Shown here: positions 35,462 through 43,815 of the stretch, piece by piece
How the letters are laid out: every line of letters begins with the position of its first letter
How positions within the stretch are numbered: position 1 is the stretch's first letter
NCBI RefSeq assembly: GCF_022601875.1
Contig: NZ_JAKVIP010000004.1
Location: 36,338-100,337 of the forward strand
Reading direction: 5' to 3'
DNA length: 64,000 nucleotides
Source of the DNA: Chryseobacterium sp. SSA4.19
GTDB taxonomy: Bacteria; Bacteroidota; Bacteroidia; Flavobacteriales; Weeksellaceae
The notes under the pieces: generated by a model
Told to the model about the DNA's origin: nothing
Databases searched by the model: none
The model's input: only the letters and a program-made list of their open reading frames with translations
Made by a program: the position numbers and the translations under genes

Positions 35462-37621
35462 ATGAGAAAGCTCCTGATACTCTTATTTGCATTTCAAATG
35501 CTTTTGATTCATTCTCAGGTAAAGAAAGATCTGAAGATTCCTAATAATCCCAGAATCGGGCTTTCCCTTGCCGGTGGCGGAGCTAAAGGATTTTCTCATG
35601 TCGGAGTGCTTAAGGTACTGGACTCTTTGGGAGTAAAGGTAGACTATATCTCCGGAACAAGTATGGGTGCTATTGTAGGCGGTTTATATGCTTCAGGATA
35701 TTCAGGGAAAGAAATAGAAAAAATCGTTATGGATACGGATTTTTATTCTTTGATCTTGGATCCGAAAGCCACCAGACAGGAAGCCACTTTCTTCAATAAA
35801 TCGGTTGATAAATACCTTTTATCTATTCCTCTTAAGAACGGAAAAATAACCCTTCCCTCTTCTATAAGTACAGGCCAGAAAAACGTTTATCTATTAAAAG
35901 AGCTTTTTAAGAATGTTTCCAACATCAATGATTTCTCCAAGCTCCCAATTCCTTTTATGTGTGTCGCTACCAATCTGGAAAGCGGGAATATGCAGATTTT
36001 TGAAAAAGGGGACCTTGTACAGTCAATTATGGCAAGTTCTGCTTTCCCATCTTTGATGGACCCAGTAAAGATTGGAGACAGTATTTATATTGATGGTGCG
36101 ATGACAGTCAATTATCCGTCCAAACCTTTAAAGGATAAAGGGATTGATATTGTTATTGGTGTGGATCTTAACCAGGATCTTTCCAAACGTGAAGATCTGA
36201 ACAGCATTGTTGCAATCTTAAACCAGGTCATTGATTTTGGAATTAAAAAAGATACCCGCAGACAGTATAAATATACAGACATCAATATCAAGCCGGATCT
36301 GAAAGGAATGACGGCCACCAGCTATGACGAAAAGAAAAAAATTCTTGACAGCGGATATGCAGAAGGTCTTAAATATTCAAAGATTCTGAATGAGCTTCCG
36401 AAGCGTCCCTTTGAACGTCTCCGGCAGTATATGAACCCTATTTATTCAAATGTTTATAAGATTGACAGCATTTCAATAGAAGGCAGCCGTATTTACGGAG
36501 AAAACTATATACTCGGAAAAATGGGATTACGCCTCCCCTCTCTTCAAACCTATGGAAGCATCAATAAAAAAATAGATAAACTTGTTGCGACAAACAATTA
36601 TAGATTCATCAATTACGATATCATTACAGAAAATAATGCCAATTACCTTAAGCTTTACGTCACGGAAGACAATTCCAGGCATTTTGTAAAATTCGGTTTG
36701 CATTATGACGAAATTTTCAAAACCGGTCTTCTGTTGAATTATTCAGCCAAAAGACTTTTATTTAAAAATTCCAATCTATCCCTCGATGTTATTGTAGGAG
36801 ATAAACCGCGATATTATTTAAATTATTTTATAGACAATGGATACATTCCTGGCTTTGGAGTCTATTCTTCAGGTATGAGCTTTAACCTCAAAAATGCAGA
36901 TAATAATGATGTTGAAAATTGGATGTGGTTAAGAAATGAAGTGTATATCCAGTCGATCTGGAAAGATAAGTTCGCTGTTGGAGGTGGAATAAGCCATGAT
37001 TATTTTGAAACAGAAATTAATGGAAATAACAAGCAATACAGCCGTTTTCTAAATCCTTATTTATCTTTGAAAAGTGATACCCAGGATGACAAGGATTTTC
37101 CTACCCGGGGAATTTATATTAATGCTGAAGGAAAAGTGATAGATCTTCTTAAATCTGATGTTGAAAAAAGACTGGTTCAAGTGAAGGCAGACATTAGAAT
37201 TAATTTCCCACTTACCAAGCAGTTTGCATACCGTCTCAATTTATATGGTGGAATTACGATTGGAGAAAATCTCCCTCAGTTTTATCAATATAAACTTGGA
37301 GGAATCTTTGAGCAAAACATCGTAAACTTTAGAAACTTTTCAGGATTTTATTTTGGACAGCTCGGTACAAATAATGTAGTTCTGATATCAAATGATCTTC
37401 AGTTTAAATTCAATAAAAACTACTTCTTAAGCGGAAACTTTTCGTTAGCCAATCTGTCAAATGATATAAGTTTTGAGGATGCTGTAAAATTAAATTACAG
37501 TTCACTTGGACTTACCGCAGGATATAAATCGCCTTTCGGACAGATTAAAATCAATTTCAGTCATTCACTCAAAAATAATCAAAAAGGAATATTCAGTGTT
37601 ATTTTAGGACACTGGTTTTAA
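35462..37621 (+). CDS. Patatin-like phospholipase with C-terminal outer-membrane barrel
   Basis: 719 residues. Signal peptide to about residue 19; patatin domain (30-310) with the oxyanion loop GGGAKG (38-43), nucleophile Ser67 in GTSMG and the Asp of the dyad in DGAM (about 211). Residues about 335-400 resemble a single POTRA domain (SIEGSRIYGENYILGKMGL), followed by an Omp85-like beta-barrel that ends ILGHWF. This is the layout of type Vd autotransporter phospholipases such as PlpD. It lies 3 bases after murF-alr and 8 bases before ybeY. Lipid substrate unknown. Confidence 0.9.
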   Translation: MRKLLILLFAFQMLLIHSQVKKDLKIPNNPRIGLSLAGGGAKGFSHVGVLKVLDSLGVKVDYISGTSMGAIVGGLYASGYSGKEIEKIVMDTDFYSLILDPKATRQEATFFNKSVDKYLLSIPLKNGKITLPSSISTGQKNVYLLKELFKNVSNINDFSKLPIPFMCVATNLESGNMQIFEKGDLVQSIMASSAFPSLMDPVKIGDSIYIDGAMTVNYPSKPLKDKGIDIVIGVDLNQDLSKREDLNSIVAILNQVIDFGIKKDTRRQYKYTDINIKPDLKGMTATSYDEKKKILDSGYAEGLKYSKILNELPKRPFERLRQYMNPIYSNVYKIDSISIEGSRIYGENYILGKMGLRLPSLQTYGSINKKIDKLVATNNYRFINYDIITENNANYLKLYVTEDNSRHFVKFGLHYDEIFKTGLLLNYSAKRLLFKNSNLSLDVIVGDKPRYYLNYFIDNGYIPGFGVYSSGMSFNLKNADNNDVENWMWLRNEVYIQSIWKDKFAVGGGISHDYFETEINGNNKQYSRFLNPYLSLKSDTQDDKDFPTRGIYINAEGKVIDLLKSDVEKRLVQVKADIRINFPLTKQFAYRLNLYGGITIGENLPQFYQYKLGGIFEQNIVNFRNFSGFYFGQLGTNNVVLISNDLQFKFNKNYFLSGNFSLANLSNDISFEDAVKLNYSSLGLTAGYKSPFGQIKINFSHSLKNNQKGIFSVILGHWF

Positions 37622-37629
37622 ATTACATC

Positions 37630-38040
37630 ATGATACAATTTTTTTACGAAAACGTACCCGAATCTGTAAACATACAGTATACTGCATGGCTGGAAGATAT
37701 TATCCTTTCGGAAGGAAAAAAGCTGGGTGAAATCAATTATATTTTCTGCGATGACGAATATCTTTTAAAAGTAAATCAGGATTATTTACAGCATGATTAT
37801 TACACAGACATTATAACTTTTGACTATGTAAAAGGCAGAACGATAAGCGGTGAGATTTTTGTATCTTTGCAGCGCATTTCTGACAATGCTTCTGCCCTAT
37901 CCAGAGAATATGAAGAAGAACTGAGACGAGTATTGGCTCATGGTGTACTTCATCTCTCCGGATATAAAGATAAAACTGAGGCAGAAGAAAAGACAATGCG
38001 AAGTAAAGAAGATTTTTATTTAGCCAAGTATAAGAATTAA
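37630..38040 (+). CDS. ybeY: rRNA maturation RNase YbeY
   Basis: 136-residue metal-dependent endoribonuclease for 16S rRNA 3'-end maturation and ribosome quality control. The metal motif is AHGVLHLSGYKDKTEAEE: two His are present, while the third His of the E. coli motif is replaced, as is usual in Bacteroidota. NYIFCDDEYLLKVNQDYL and DIITFDYV are conserved. It is the last gene of the murF-alr/patatin run, 8 bases after the patatin gene, and is followed by the first parS site. Confidence 0.95.
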   Translation: MIQFFYENVPESVNIQYTAWLEDIILSEGKKLGEINYIFCDDEYLLKVNQDYLQHDYYTDIITFDYVKGRTISGEIFVSLQRISDNASALSREYEEELRRVLAHGVLHLSGYKDKTEAEEKTMRSKEDFYLAKYKN

Positions 38041-38132
38041 GGATTTTTATTTAAATAAAATGAATTCATTATACGCTAACATCTTCTGAATTTGCCGGAA
38101 TACACGCCATTTAAGCACCTGTTCCGGAAGAA

Positions 38133-38148
38133 TGTTTCACGTGAAACA
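38133..38148. promoter_or_regulatory. parS site 1 (ParB-binding centromere)
   Basis: TGTTTCACGTGAAACA is a perfect match to the widely conserved parS consensus TGTTNCACGTGAAACA, inside a 20-bp perfect palindrome (38131-38150). It lies between ybeY and mnmG. ParB loads here and with ParA and condensin helps segregate the origin region. Confidence 0.93.
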
Positions 38149-38191
38149 TTAATTAAAAATTAAAAAAAATTAAGGCTTAAATAAGCATAAA

Positions 38192-40054
38192 ATGATTTCA
38201 GAAATATATGATGTTATTGTAGTGGGAGCTGGACATGCAGGATGTGAAGCTGCAGCCGCTGCAGCCAACCTGGGTTCAAAAACACTTTTGGTTACTATGA
38301 ATATGCAGACCATCGGTCAGATGAGCTGCAACCCTGCAATGGGCGGAATTGCAAAAGGACAGATCGTTCGTGAAATTGATGCCATGGGAGGTTATTCAGG
38401 AATTATTGCTGATAAATCTGCTATTCAATTTAAAATGCTCAACCTTTCAAAAGGTCCTGCTATGTGGTCTCCAAGAACACAGAATGACAGAATGCTTTTC
38501 GCTGAAGAGTGGCGTCTGGCCTTAGAAAATACCCCTAATCTTGATTTTTTCCAGGATATGGTAAAGCAGCTTATTATAGAAAATAATAAAGTTGCCGGAG
38601 TGGTTACTTCTTTAGGAATTGAGATAAAAGCACATTCGGTAGTTTTGACAAATGGTACTTTCCTTAACGGATTGATCCATGTTGGCGACAAACAGTTAGG
38701 AGGCGGAAGAATGGGTGAACCCAGAGCCTTTGGCATTACTGAGCAATTGGTATCCTTAGGTTTCGAAGCAGGAAGAATGAAAACAGGTACTCCACCAAGA
38801 GTAGATGGAAGAAGCCTGGATTATTCTAAAATGGAAGAACAGAAAGGAGATGAAAATCCTCAGAAATTCAGTTATTCAGATACACCGAAATTAACAAAAC
38901 AATTAAGCTGTCATATCGTATATACTAATGAGACGGTTCATGATATTTTACGTGAAGGATTTGACAGAAGTCCTATGTTTAATGGAACAATTCAAAGTTT
39001 AGGACCAAGATATTGCCCAAGTATTGAAGATAAAATCAACCGTTTTGCAGAGAGAAACAGGCACCAGTTATTTGTAGAACCGGAAGGCTGGAGAACCGTG
39101 GAAATTTATGTCAATGGATTCAGCTCTTCTTTGCCGGAAGATGTACAGGTTAAAGCAATGAAGCACATACCGGGATTTCAGAATGTAAAGGTATTCCGTC
39201 CGGGCTATGCTATTGAATATGACTACTTCCCTCCTACTCAGTTAAAGCATACCTTAGAAACAAAATTGATTGATAATTTATTTTTTGCAGGCCAGATTAA
39301 TGGTACAACAGGCTACGAAGAAGCAGCCGGGCAAGGTTTAATTGCAGGAATCAATGCCCATAACAAAGTATACGAAAAAGATGAATTCATTCTTAACAGG
39401 GATGAAGCTTACATCGGTGTTTTGGTAGATGATCTTATTACAAAAGGTACAGAAGAGCCTTATAGAATGTTTACTTCCAGAGCCGAGTACAGGTTGCTTT
39501 TAAGACAGGATAATGCAGATATAAGGTTAACTCAAAGATCTTTTGATCTCGGATTAGCGAAAGAAGACAGACTCATAAAAGTTAATGAGAAAGTAGCTCA
39601 AAGTGAAGAACTTGAGAGCTTTCTTCGTGAAACTTCTTTAAAACCCGGAATGATCAATCCTATTCTTGAAACTATAGAAAGCAGTCCCGTAGACCAGGCA
39701 TACAGAGCTTCACAGATTCTTACCAGACCTAATATGACTCTGGAAAAGCTGGAAAAAATTGAAGCTATTAAGAATAAGGCATCTCAATACAATAATGAAA
39801 TAAAAGAACAGGCCGAGATTAATATTAAATACAAAGGATATATAGAAAAAGAAAAGGAAAATGTAGCGAAACTGAATCGTTTGGAAAATATTAAAATTCC
39901 TGATGATTTTGATTATACTAAAATTTCCAGTCTGTCCTTAGAAGCGAAGCAAAAAATGAGTAATGTAAGGCCAAAAACTATTGCACAGGCAGGAAGAATA
40001 AGTGGTGTATCTCCTGCAGATATAAATGTTTTATTAGTTTATTTAGGACGTTAA
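38192..40054 (+). CDS. mnmG: tRNA uridine-5-carboxymethylaminomethyl modification enzyme MnmG (GidA)
   Basis: 620-residue FAD enzyme that with MnmE places the cmnm5 group on U34 of certain tRNAs. FAD-binding VVGAGHAGCEAAAAAANLG (about 10-28); SCNPAMGGIAKGQIVREIDAMGG; catalytic region with TGTPPRVDGRSLDYSKM; and a C-terminal helical MnmE/tRNA-binding domain ending DINVLLVYLGR. It is flanked on both sides by parS sites. In many bacteria mnmG is an origin-proximal gene, and the same seems true here. Confidence 0.97.
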   Translation: MISEIYDVIVVGAGHAGCEAAAAAANLGSKTLLVTMNMQTIGQMSCNPAMGGIAKGQIVREIDAMGGYSGIIADKSAIQFKMLNLSKGPAMWSPRTQNDRMLFAEEWRLALENTPNLDFFQDMVKQLIIENNKVAGVVTSLGIEIKAHSVVLTNGTFLNGLIHVGDKQLGGGRMGEPRAFGITEQLVSLGFEAGRMKTGTPPRVDGRSLDYSKMEEQKGDENPQKFSYSDTPKLTKQLSCHIVYTNETVHDILREGFDRSPMFNGTIQSLGPRYCPSIEDKINRFAERNRHQLFVEPEGWRTVEIYVNGFSSSLPEDVQVKAMKHIPGFQNVKVFRPGYAIEYDYFPPTQLKHTLETKLIDNLFFAGQINGTTGYEEAAGQGLIAGINAHNKVYEKDEFILNRDEAYIGVLVDDLITKGTEEPYRMFTSRAEYRLLLRQDNADIRLTQRSFDLGLAKEDRLIKVNEKVAQSEELESFLRETSLKPGMINPILETIESSPVDQAYRASQILTRPNMTLEKLEKIEAIKNKASQYNNEIKEQAEINIKYKGYIEKEKENVAKLNRLENIKIPDDFDYTKISSLSLEAKQKMSNVRPKTIAQAGRISGVSPADINVLLVYLGR

Positions 40055-40062
40055 CGGGATTA

Positions 40063-40078
40063 TGTTTCACGTGAAACA
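40063..40078. promoter_or_regulatory. parS site 2 (ParB-binding centromere)
   Basis: Second perfect TGTTTCACGTGAAACA, in an 18-bp palindrome (40062-40079), 9 bases after the mnmG stop codon and 1930 bases from the first site. Two perfect 16-mers in 2 kb cannot be chance and mark the origin-proximal region. Confidence 0.93.
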
Positions 40079-40156
40079 TTAAACCATTTTTACTAAAGTT
40101 AAATGAAATTTGAGGCTCAGAACAGCTTCAAATTTCATTTTAAATTATCACATACA

Positions 40157-40978
40157 ATGAAAATTAAGGATCATTTTCTCTCTCAGGAAATATTTGAAAT
40201 TAAAGAAACAGAAATTCAAGGAGTTTATAAGACCTCTCCTGTTCCATTCGATATTTCCAAATATTATGAAAGTGAAGATTACATTTCCCATCATCAGGAT
40301 TCCGGAAGTTTAAAAGAAAAGCTTTATAAATTTTTACAGTCGTTCAATTTACAATATAAAAAAACAATTCTTTTAGACCGTATCAAAAAGGGCTCTAAAG
40401 TTTTAGATTATGGATGTGGCGCTGGAGAATTTGTAAAATATATAGAAAATGATTTTGAAACATTAGGATTCGAGCCGGATATTGATGCAAGAAATTCCGC
40501 ATTAAGTAAGATCTCAAAAGCTGCTATTCTGGATAATATCAATAACATTGAAGATTATACCTTGGATGCTATCACTTTATGGCATGTATTTGAACATATT
40601 GAAAACCAGGATGAAATGCTTGAAATTTTCAGTAAAAAATTGAAAGAAAAAGGACTATTAATTATAGCTGTTCCCAACCCTACTTCTTATGATGCAAAGC
40701 ACTATAAAGAATTTTGGGCAGCTTATGATGTTCCCAGACATATTTATCATTTTTCAAAAAATGGTATGGAAAATTTAATTTCAAAAAAAGCAAACTGGAA
40801 ATTAAGAAAAATTAAGCCTTTGGTTTTAGATTCCTATTACATTTCCATGTTAAGCGAAAAATATAAAAAATCACCACTTTTTTGGTTAAATGCACTCCTT
40901 TACGGAACCATTTCTAACGTAAAAGCCCTTTTTTCGAACGAATTTTCAAGTTTGATATATATTATCGAAAAAAAATAG
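40157..40978 (+). CDS. Class I SAM-dependent methyltransferase
   Basis: 273 residues from the ATG at 40157; the 18 codons upstream in frame have no family similarity and run close to the parS site. SAM motif I is KGSKVLDYGCGAGEF; the following acidic FEPDID and LWHVFEHIENQDEML, then GLLIIAVPNPTSYDAKHYKEFWAAYDVPRHIYHFSKNG fit UbiG-like methyltransferases used on lipids, quinones or glycans. The substrate is unknown. The gene stands alone between parS 2 and a terminator. Confidence 0.85.
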   Translation: MKIKDHFLSQEIFEIKETEIQGVYKTSPVPFDISKYYESEDYISHHQDSGSLKEKLYKFLQSFNLQYKKTILLDRIKKGSKVLDYGCGAGEFVKYIENDFETLGFEPDIDARNSALSKISKAAILDNINNIEDYTLDAITLWHVFEHIENQDEMLEIFSKKLKEKGLLIIAVPNPTSYDAKHYKEFWAAYDVPRHIYHFSKNGMENLISKKANWKLRKIKPLVLDSYYISMLSEKYKKSPLFWLNALLYGTISNVKALFSNEFSSLIYIIEKK

Positions 40979-41035
40979 AAATTAGATTTTAAGCCTATTT
41001 ATGAAGGCAGGATTTAGCGCTTTTTTATAAAAATT

Positions 41036-41068
41036 AAAAAACTCATGCAAATTTGCACGAGTTTTTTA
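41036..41068 (+). terminator. Terminator after the methyltransferase gene
   Basis: ACTCATGCAAA (41041-41051) pairs with TTTGCACGAGT (41052-41062), one mismatch; the central bases form the loop. An A-run precedes and a T-run follows. Confidence 0.78.
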
Positions 41069-41281
41069 TTTAAAATTCTACCAAAGATCTTTAGATTCTA
41101 TTAAAATTTAAATCTGTATTTTATTATCTCAATTTAGTCAGATTATGTTTTCTTCAAAACTAAGTTGAGAGATAATTATAAATATATTTAAATATGATCA
41201 GGTATATACATATTAAACTTATTTGTTTTTCTTATCCTAAGCTTATTTAAAATGTAAAATTTACAATTGATAATTGCAAAT

Positions 41282-41316
41282 AAAAAACTCTGCTAAAACC
41301 ATCAGCAGAGTTTTTT
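41282..41316 (-). terminator. Terminator of pgk
   Basis: Perfect 13-bp stem AAAAAACTCTGCT (41282-41294) / AGCAGAGTTTTTT (41304-41316), directly after the pgk stop on the minus strand, with T-run on either strand. Confidence 0.88.
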
Positions 41317-41335
41317 AATATTTGAATTTTAATTA

Positions 41336-42526
41336 TTACTTATTAATGGCAGCCACTCCCGGAAGTTCAAGACCTTCCAGACTTTCAAGCATGGCTCCAC
41401 CACCCGTAGAAACATAACTTACTCTGTCTTCATATCCAAACTGTTTTACAAAGGCCACGCTGTCCCCTCCTCCAACTAAAGAAAAAGCACCCAGTTTAGT
41501 AGCTTCAGCAATACTATCGCCAAGAGCAATAGTTCCGGCAGCAAAATTTGACATTTCAAAGACACCGATCGGACCGTTCCAAAGAATAGTTCTGGAATTA
41601 AGAAGAACATCGTTAAACTGATCTCGTGATTTGGGTCCGGCGTCAAGTCCCATCCATCCTTCCGGGATGGTGTAAATATCCGATTCCTGTCTCTCCGCAT
41701 CATTACTGAAACTTTCGGCAATAATAACATCAGAAGGTAAATATACTTTTACTTTATGTTCTTTTGCTTTTCCAAGGATTTCAAGAGCCAGGGAAAGCTT
41801 GTCTTCTTCAATTAAAGAATTTCCTACCTTCCCGCCTAATGCCTTAATAAAAGTAAAAGCCATTCCACCTCCGATAATCAAATTATCCACTGCCGGCAAA
41901 ATATTTTCTATAATGGTAATTTTAGTTGAAACTTTAGAACCTCCTAGAATTGCTGTTACAGGTTTTTCACCGCTCTTCAATACTTTATCAATAGCTTTTA
42001 ATTCATCAGTCATTGATAAACCGAAAAATTTAGTTGAAGGAAAAAATTCTGCAATTACAGCTGTCGAGGCATGGGCTCTGTGAGCAGTTCCGAATGCATC
42101 ATTTACATAAGCATCAGCAAGTTGAGAAAGCTTTTGGGCAAAATCACGGTCTCCTTTCTCTTCTTCATTATGAAAACGCAGATTTTCAAGTAATAAGATC
42201 TCTCCGGGTTTAATTTCAGAAGCAGCCTGCACCGCTTTTTCACCTATAGAGTCTTCCACAAACTTTACTTCCCTACCCAGAACCTGAGAAACTTCGCCCG
42301 TTATATGTTTAAGTGAAAACTCGTCTTTTGCCTCTCCTTTTGGTCTTCCTAAGTGTGCCATTAAAATTACGGATCCTCCATCATTAAGGATTTTATCCAC
42401 GGTAGGCTTTACCGCTGAAATTCTTGTATTATCTGCAACTTTCAGCTGGTCGTCCTGAGGAACATTGAAATCCACTCTTACCAGAGCCTTTTTATCCTTA
42501 AAATTGAAATCATTGATTGTTTTCAT
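41336..42526 (-). CDS. pgk: Phosphoglycerate kinase
   Basis: 396-residue glycolytic kinase: 1,3-bisphosphoglycerate + ADP to 3-phosphoglycerate + ATP. N-domain signatures VRVDFNVPQDDQ, MAHLGRPKGE and NLRFHNEEEKGD; hinge and C-domain GGSKVSTKI, IIGGGMAFTFIKALG, WNGPIGVFE and SLVGGGDSVAFVKQFG. Length matches the family. It reads away from the candidate origin on the left side, as highly expressed genes near an origin usually do. A -7 element lies 25 bases upstream. Confidence 0.97.
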   Translation of the reverse strand: MKTINDFNFKDKKALVRVDFNVPQDDQLKVADNTRISAVKPTVDKILNDGGSVILMAHLGRPKGEAKDEFSLKHITGEVSQVLGREVKFVEDSIGEKAVQAASEIKPGEILLLENLRFHNEEEKGDRDFAQKLSQLADAYVNDAFGTAHRAHASTAVIAEFFPSTKFFGLSMTDELKAIDKVLKSGEKPVTAILGGSKVSTKITIIENILPAVDNLIIGGGMAFTFIKALGGKVGNSLIEEDKLSLALEILGKAKEHKVKVYLPSDVIIAESFSNDAERQESDIYTIPEGWMGLDAGPKSRDQFNDVLLNSRTILWNGPIGVFEMSNFAAGTIALGDSIAEATKLGAFSLVGGGDSVAFVKQFGYEDRVSYVSTGGGAMLESLEGLELPGVAAINK

Positions 42527-42550
42527 AAATAACCTGGAATTTTCTTTTCA

Positions 42551-42558
42551 CAAATGTA
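42551..42558 (-). promoter_or_regulatory. -7 element (TACATTTG) of pgk
   Basis: Minus-strand TACATTTG matches TANNTTTG, 24 bases upstream of the pgk start. The minus strand has TTTC at about 42574-42577 rather than TTTG at the -33 position. Confidence 0.5.
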
Positions 42559-42639
42559 AGATTTTAAAATTTTGAAAGTGCTGGAGCCCCGGAAAAGTTT
42601 TCAGAAAAGTTTTTCCCGATTTTCTCCGCAAGACCAACA

Positions 42640-42994
42640 TCCACTAACCAACAATTTTTTTTTATATAAAAAAGAATACGCTATTGTTGTTGAGTGTTGT
42701 GAGTTTAGGGGATAACTTTTGGATAGAATCTTTATAACATCCTATTTTTGGACAATTCACAATTTATTTACATTATAATAGTCTGTGAATCTGTTTTTTT
42801 AGTCACTTATTAACAAATATTGATAACTTTTCCCCAATTTGGTTTCTGGATAAGTGATTTCTGGAAAAAGTGGTGACTTCTCACCTGAAAGTTTTTTAAA
42901 AATTGCAGGAGAATTTTTGGACGTACTTTGCATTACAAATTTTTACAATGTTACGAAACATTTATTTTGCCAGAGTTATCAACAGTTATTCACA
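42640..42994. other. Candidate chromosomal replication origin (oriC)
   Basis: Part of a 564-bp gap between divergent pgk and rpiB. DnaA-box-like 9-mers: TTATTCACA at 42986-42994 (matches TTATNCACA), and with one mismatch to TTATCCACA-type boxes TTATCAACA 42976-42984, TTATTAACA 42807-42815, TATTGATAA 42818-42826 and TCTGGATAA 42845-42853. A T-run followed by TTATATAAAAAA at about 42651-42673 could be the unwinding element. Two parS sites are 2.6-4.6 kb away, both flanking genes read outward, and the window's gene orientation flips around here. In AT-rich DNA single boxes are common, so the call rests on the cluster and context. Confidence 0.5.
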
Positions 42995-43045
42995 ATGATG
43001 CTCACAATTTACCCGCTAACAACTAACAGGTTTTGTTATTATTCT

Positions 43046-43053
43046 TACCTTTG
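43046..43053 (+). promoter_or_regulatory. -7 element (TACCTTTG) of rpiB
   Basis: TACCTTTG matches TANNTTTG, 37 bases upstream of the rpiB ATG. It supports the start at 43091 over the much longer upstream reading frame. Confidence 0.5.
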
Positions 43054-43090
43054 TCCGGAAATAAATCTAAAAAAGCTTAATACTGCTGTT

Positions 43091-43525
43091 ATGAAAAGAA
43101 AAATTGCAATTGCTGCAGACCATGCAGGGTTTGAATATAAAGAGATTGTTAAGAACTATTTATCGGAAAAGTTTGAAATTCAGGATTTTGGAACGTTTTC
43201 CACAGACAGTGTGGATTATCCTGATTTCGTACATCCTGCGGCAACTTCTGTTGAAAACGGGGAAAACGAGCTGGGCATTCTCATATGCGGAAGCGGGAAT
43301 GGTGTTCAAATCACGGCTAATAAACATCAGAAAATCCGTTGTGCACTTTGCTGGATGCCTGAGATAGCGTCTTTGGCAAGACAGCATAATGATGCAAACA
43401 TGATTTCCATTCCTGCAAGGTTCATCTCTAAAGAATTAGCCATTGAAATTGCAGATAAATTTCTTTCGACAGATTTTGAAGGAGGCAGACACAAGACAAG
43501 AGTTGATAAAATCGCTTTTTGCTAA
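43091..43525 (+). CDS. rpiB: Ribose-5-phosphate isomerase B
   Basis: 144-residue RpiB/LacAB-type isomerase interconverting ribulose-5-phosphate and ribose-5-phosphate in the pentose phosphate pathway. IAIAADHAGFEYK starts the fold; the catalytic Cys lies in ILICGSGNGVQITANK; the phosphate-binding end is FEGGRHKTRVDKI. The ATG at 43091 begins exactly at the family start. An upstream in-frame extension to 42854 would run through the candidate origin and is rejected. A good terminator follows. Confidence 0.95.
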   Translation: MKRKIAIAADHAGFEYKEIVKNYLSEKFEIQDFGTFSTDSVDYPDFVHPAATSVENGENELGILICGSGNGVQITANKHQKIRCALCWMPEIASLARQHNDANMISIPARFISKELAIEIADKFLSTDFEGGRHKTRVDKIAFC

Positions 43526-43532
43526 ATTGATA

Positions 43533-43563
43533 AAGGCTTGTAAATCTGGTTACAAGCCTTATT
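43533..43563 (+). terminator. Terminator of rpiB
   Basis: Perfect 11-bp stem AAGGCTTGTAA / TTACAAGCCTT (43533-43543 with 43550-43560) followed by an AT-rich tail. Confidence 0.85.
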
Positions 43564-43760
43564 TATTTTTTATTGTCTATATTTGCATCCGGAAAGGAAT
43601 ATGATACTCTAAGTATTCCCAAGTAACCTGTTTTATTAATCATCATATTAAAATAAGGTTTTTCTCCGCTCTTCTCCATATTTGTTTTAAATTTATAGAA
43701 ACTAAATGCTCCTACCATCAGTAGATTGGAAGGAAAATTGATGCTGTAGATGATAAGCAC
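43563..43760 (-). pseudogene. Possible short gene or barrel-protein remnant
   Basis: A 65-codon minus-strand frame starting with GTG. Its end (NMMINKTGYLGILRVSYSF plus a polar tail) looks like the last strands of an outer-membrane protein, and the frame stays open a few codons upstream of the GTG without an ATG. No promoter or ribosome-binding site is evident. It may be the tail of a lost gene or a chance reading frame; I cannot decide between these. Confidence 0.2.
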
Positions 43761-43815
43761 CAGGTTTAAATGGTTTTAATCTAATTAAAACTATAACCCA
43801 TTAAACAATAATAAA

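Larger units (their letters stand above)
40979..41335. other. Gene-free gap (357 bp) with two terminators
   Basis: Between the convergent methyltransferase and pgk genes. Two hairpin terminators lie at 41036-41068 and 41282-41316; the AT-rich 210 bases between them show no reading frame, RNA-like fold or repeat that I can support. Confidence 0.7.

Noticed and set aside
42854..43090. N-terminal extension of rpiB by 79 codons
   Set aside because: It lacks family similarity, runs through DnaA-box-like sequences and lies upstream of the TACCTTTG element; the ATG at 43091 fits the family start.
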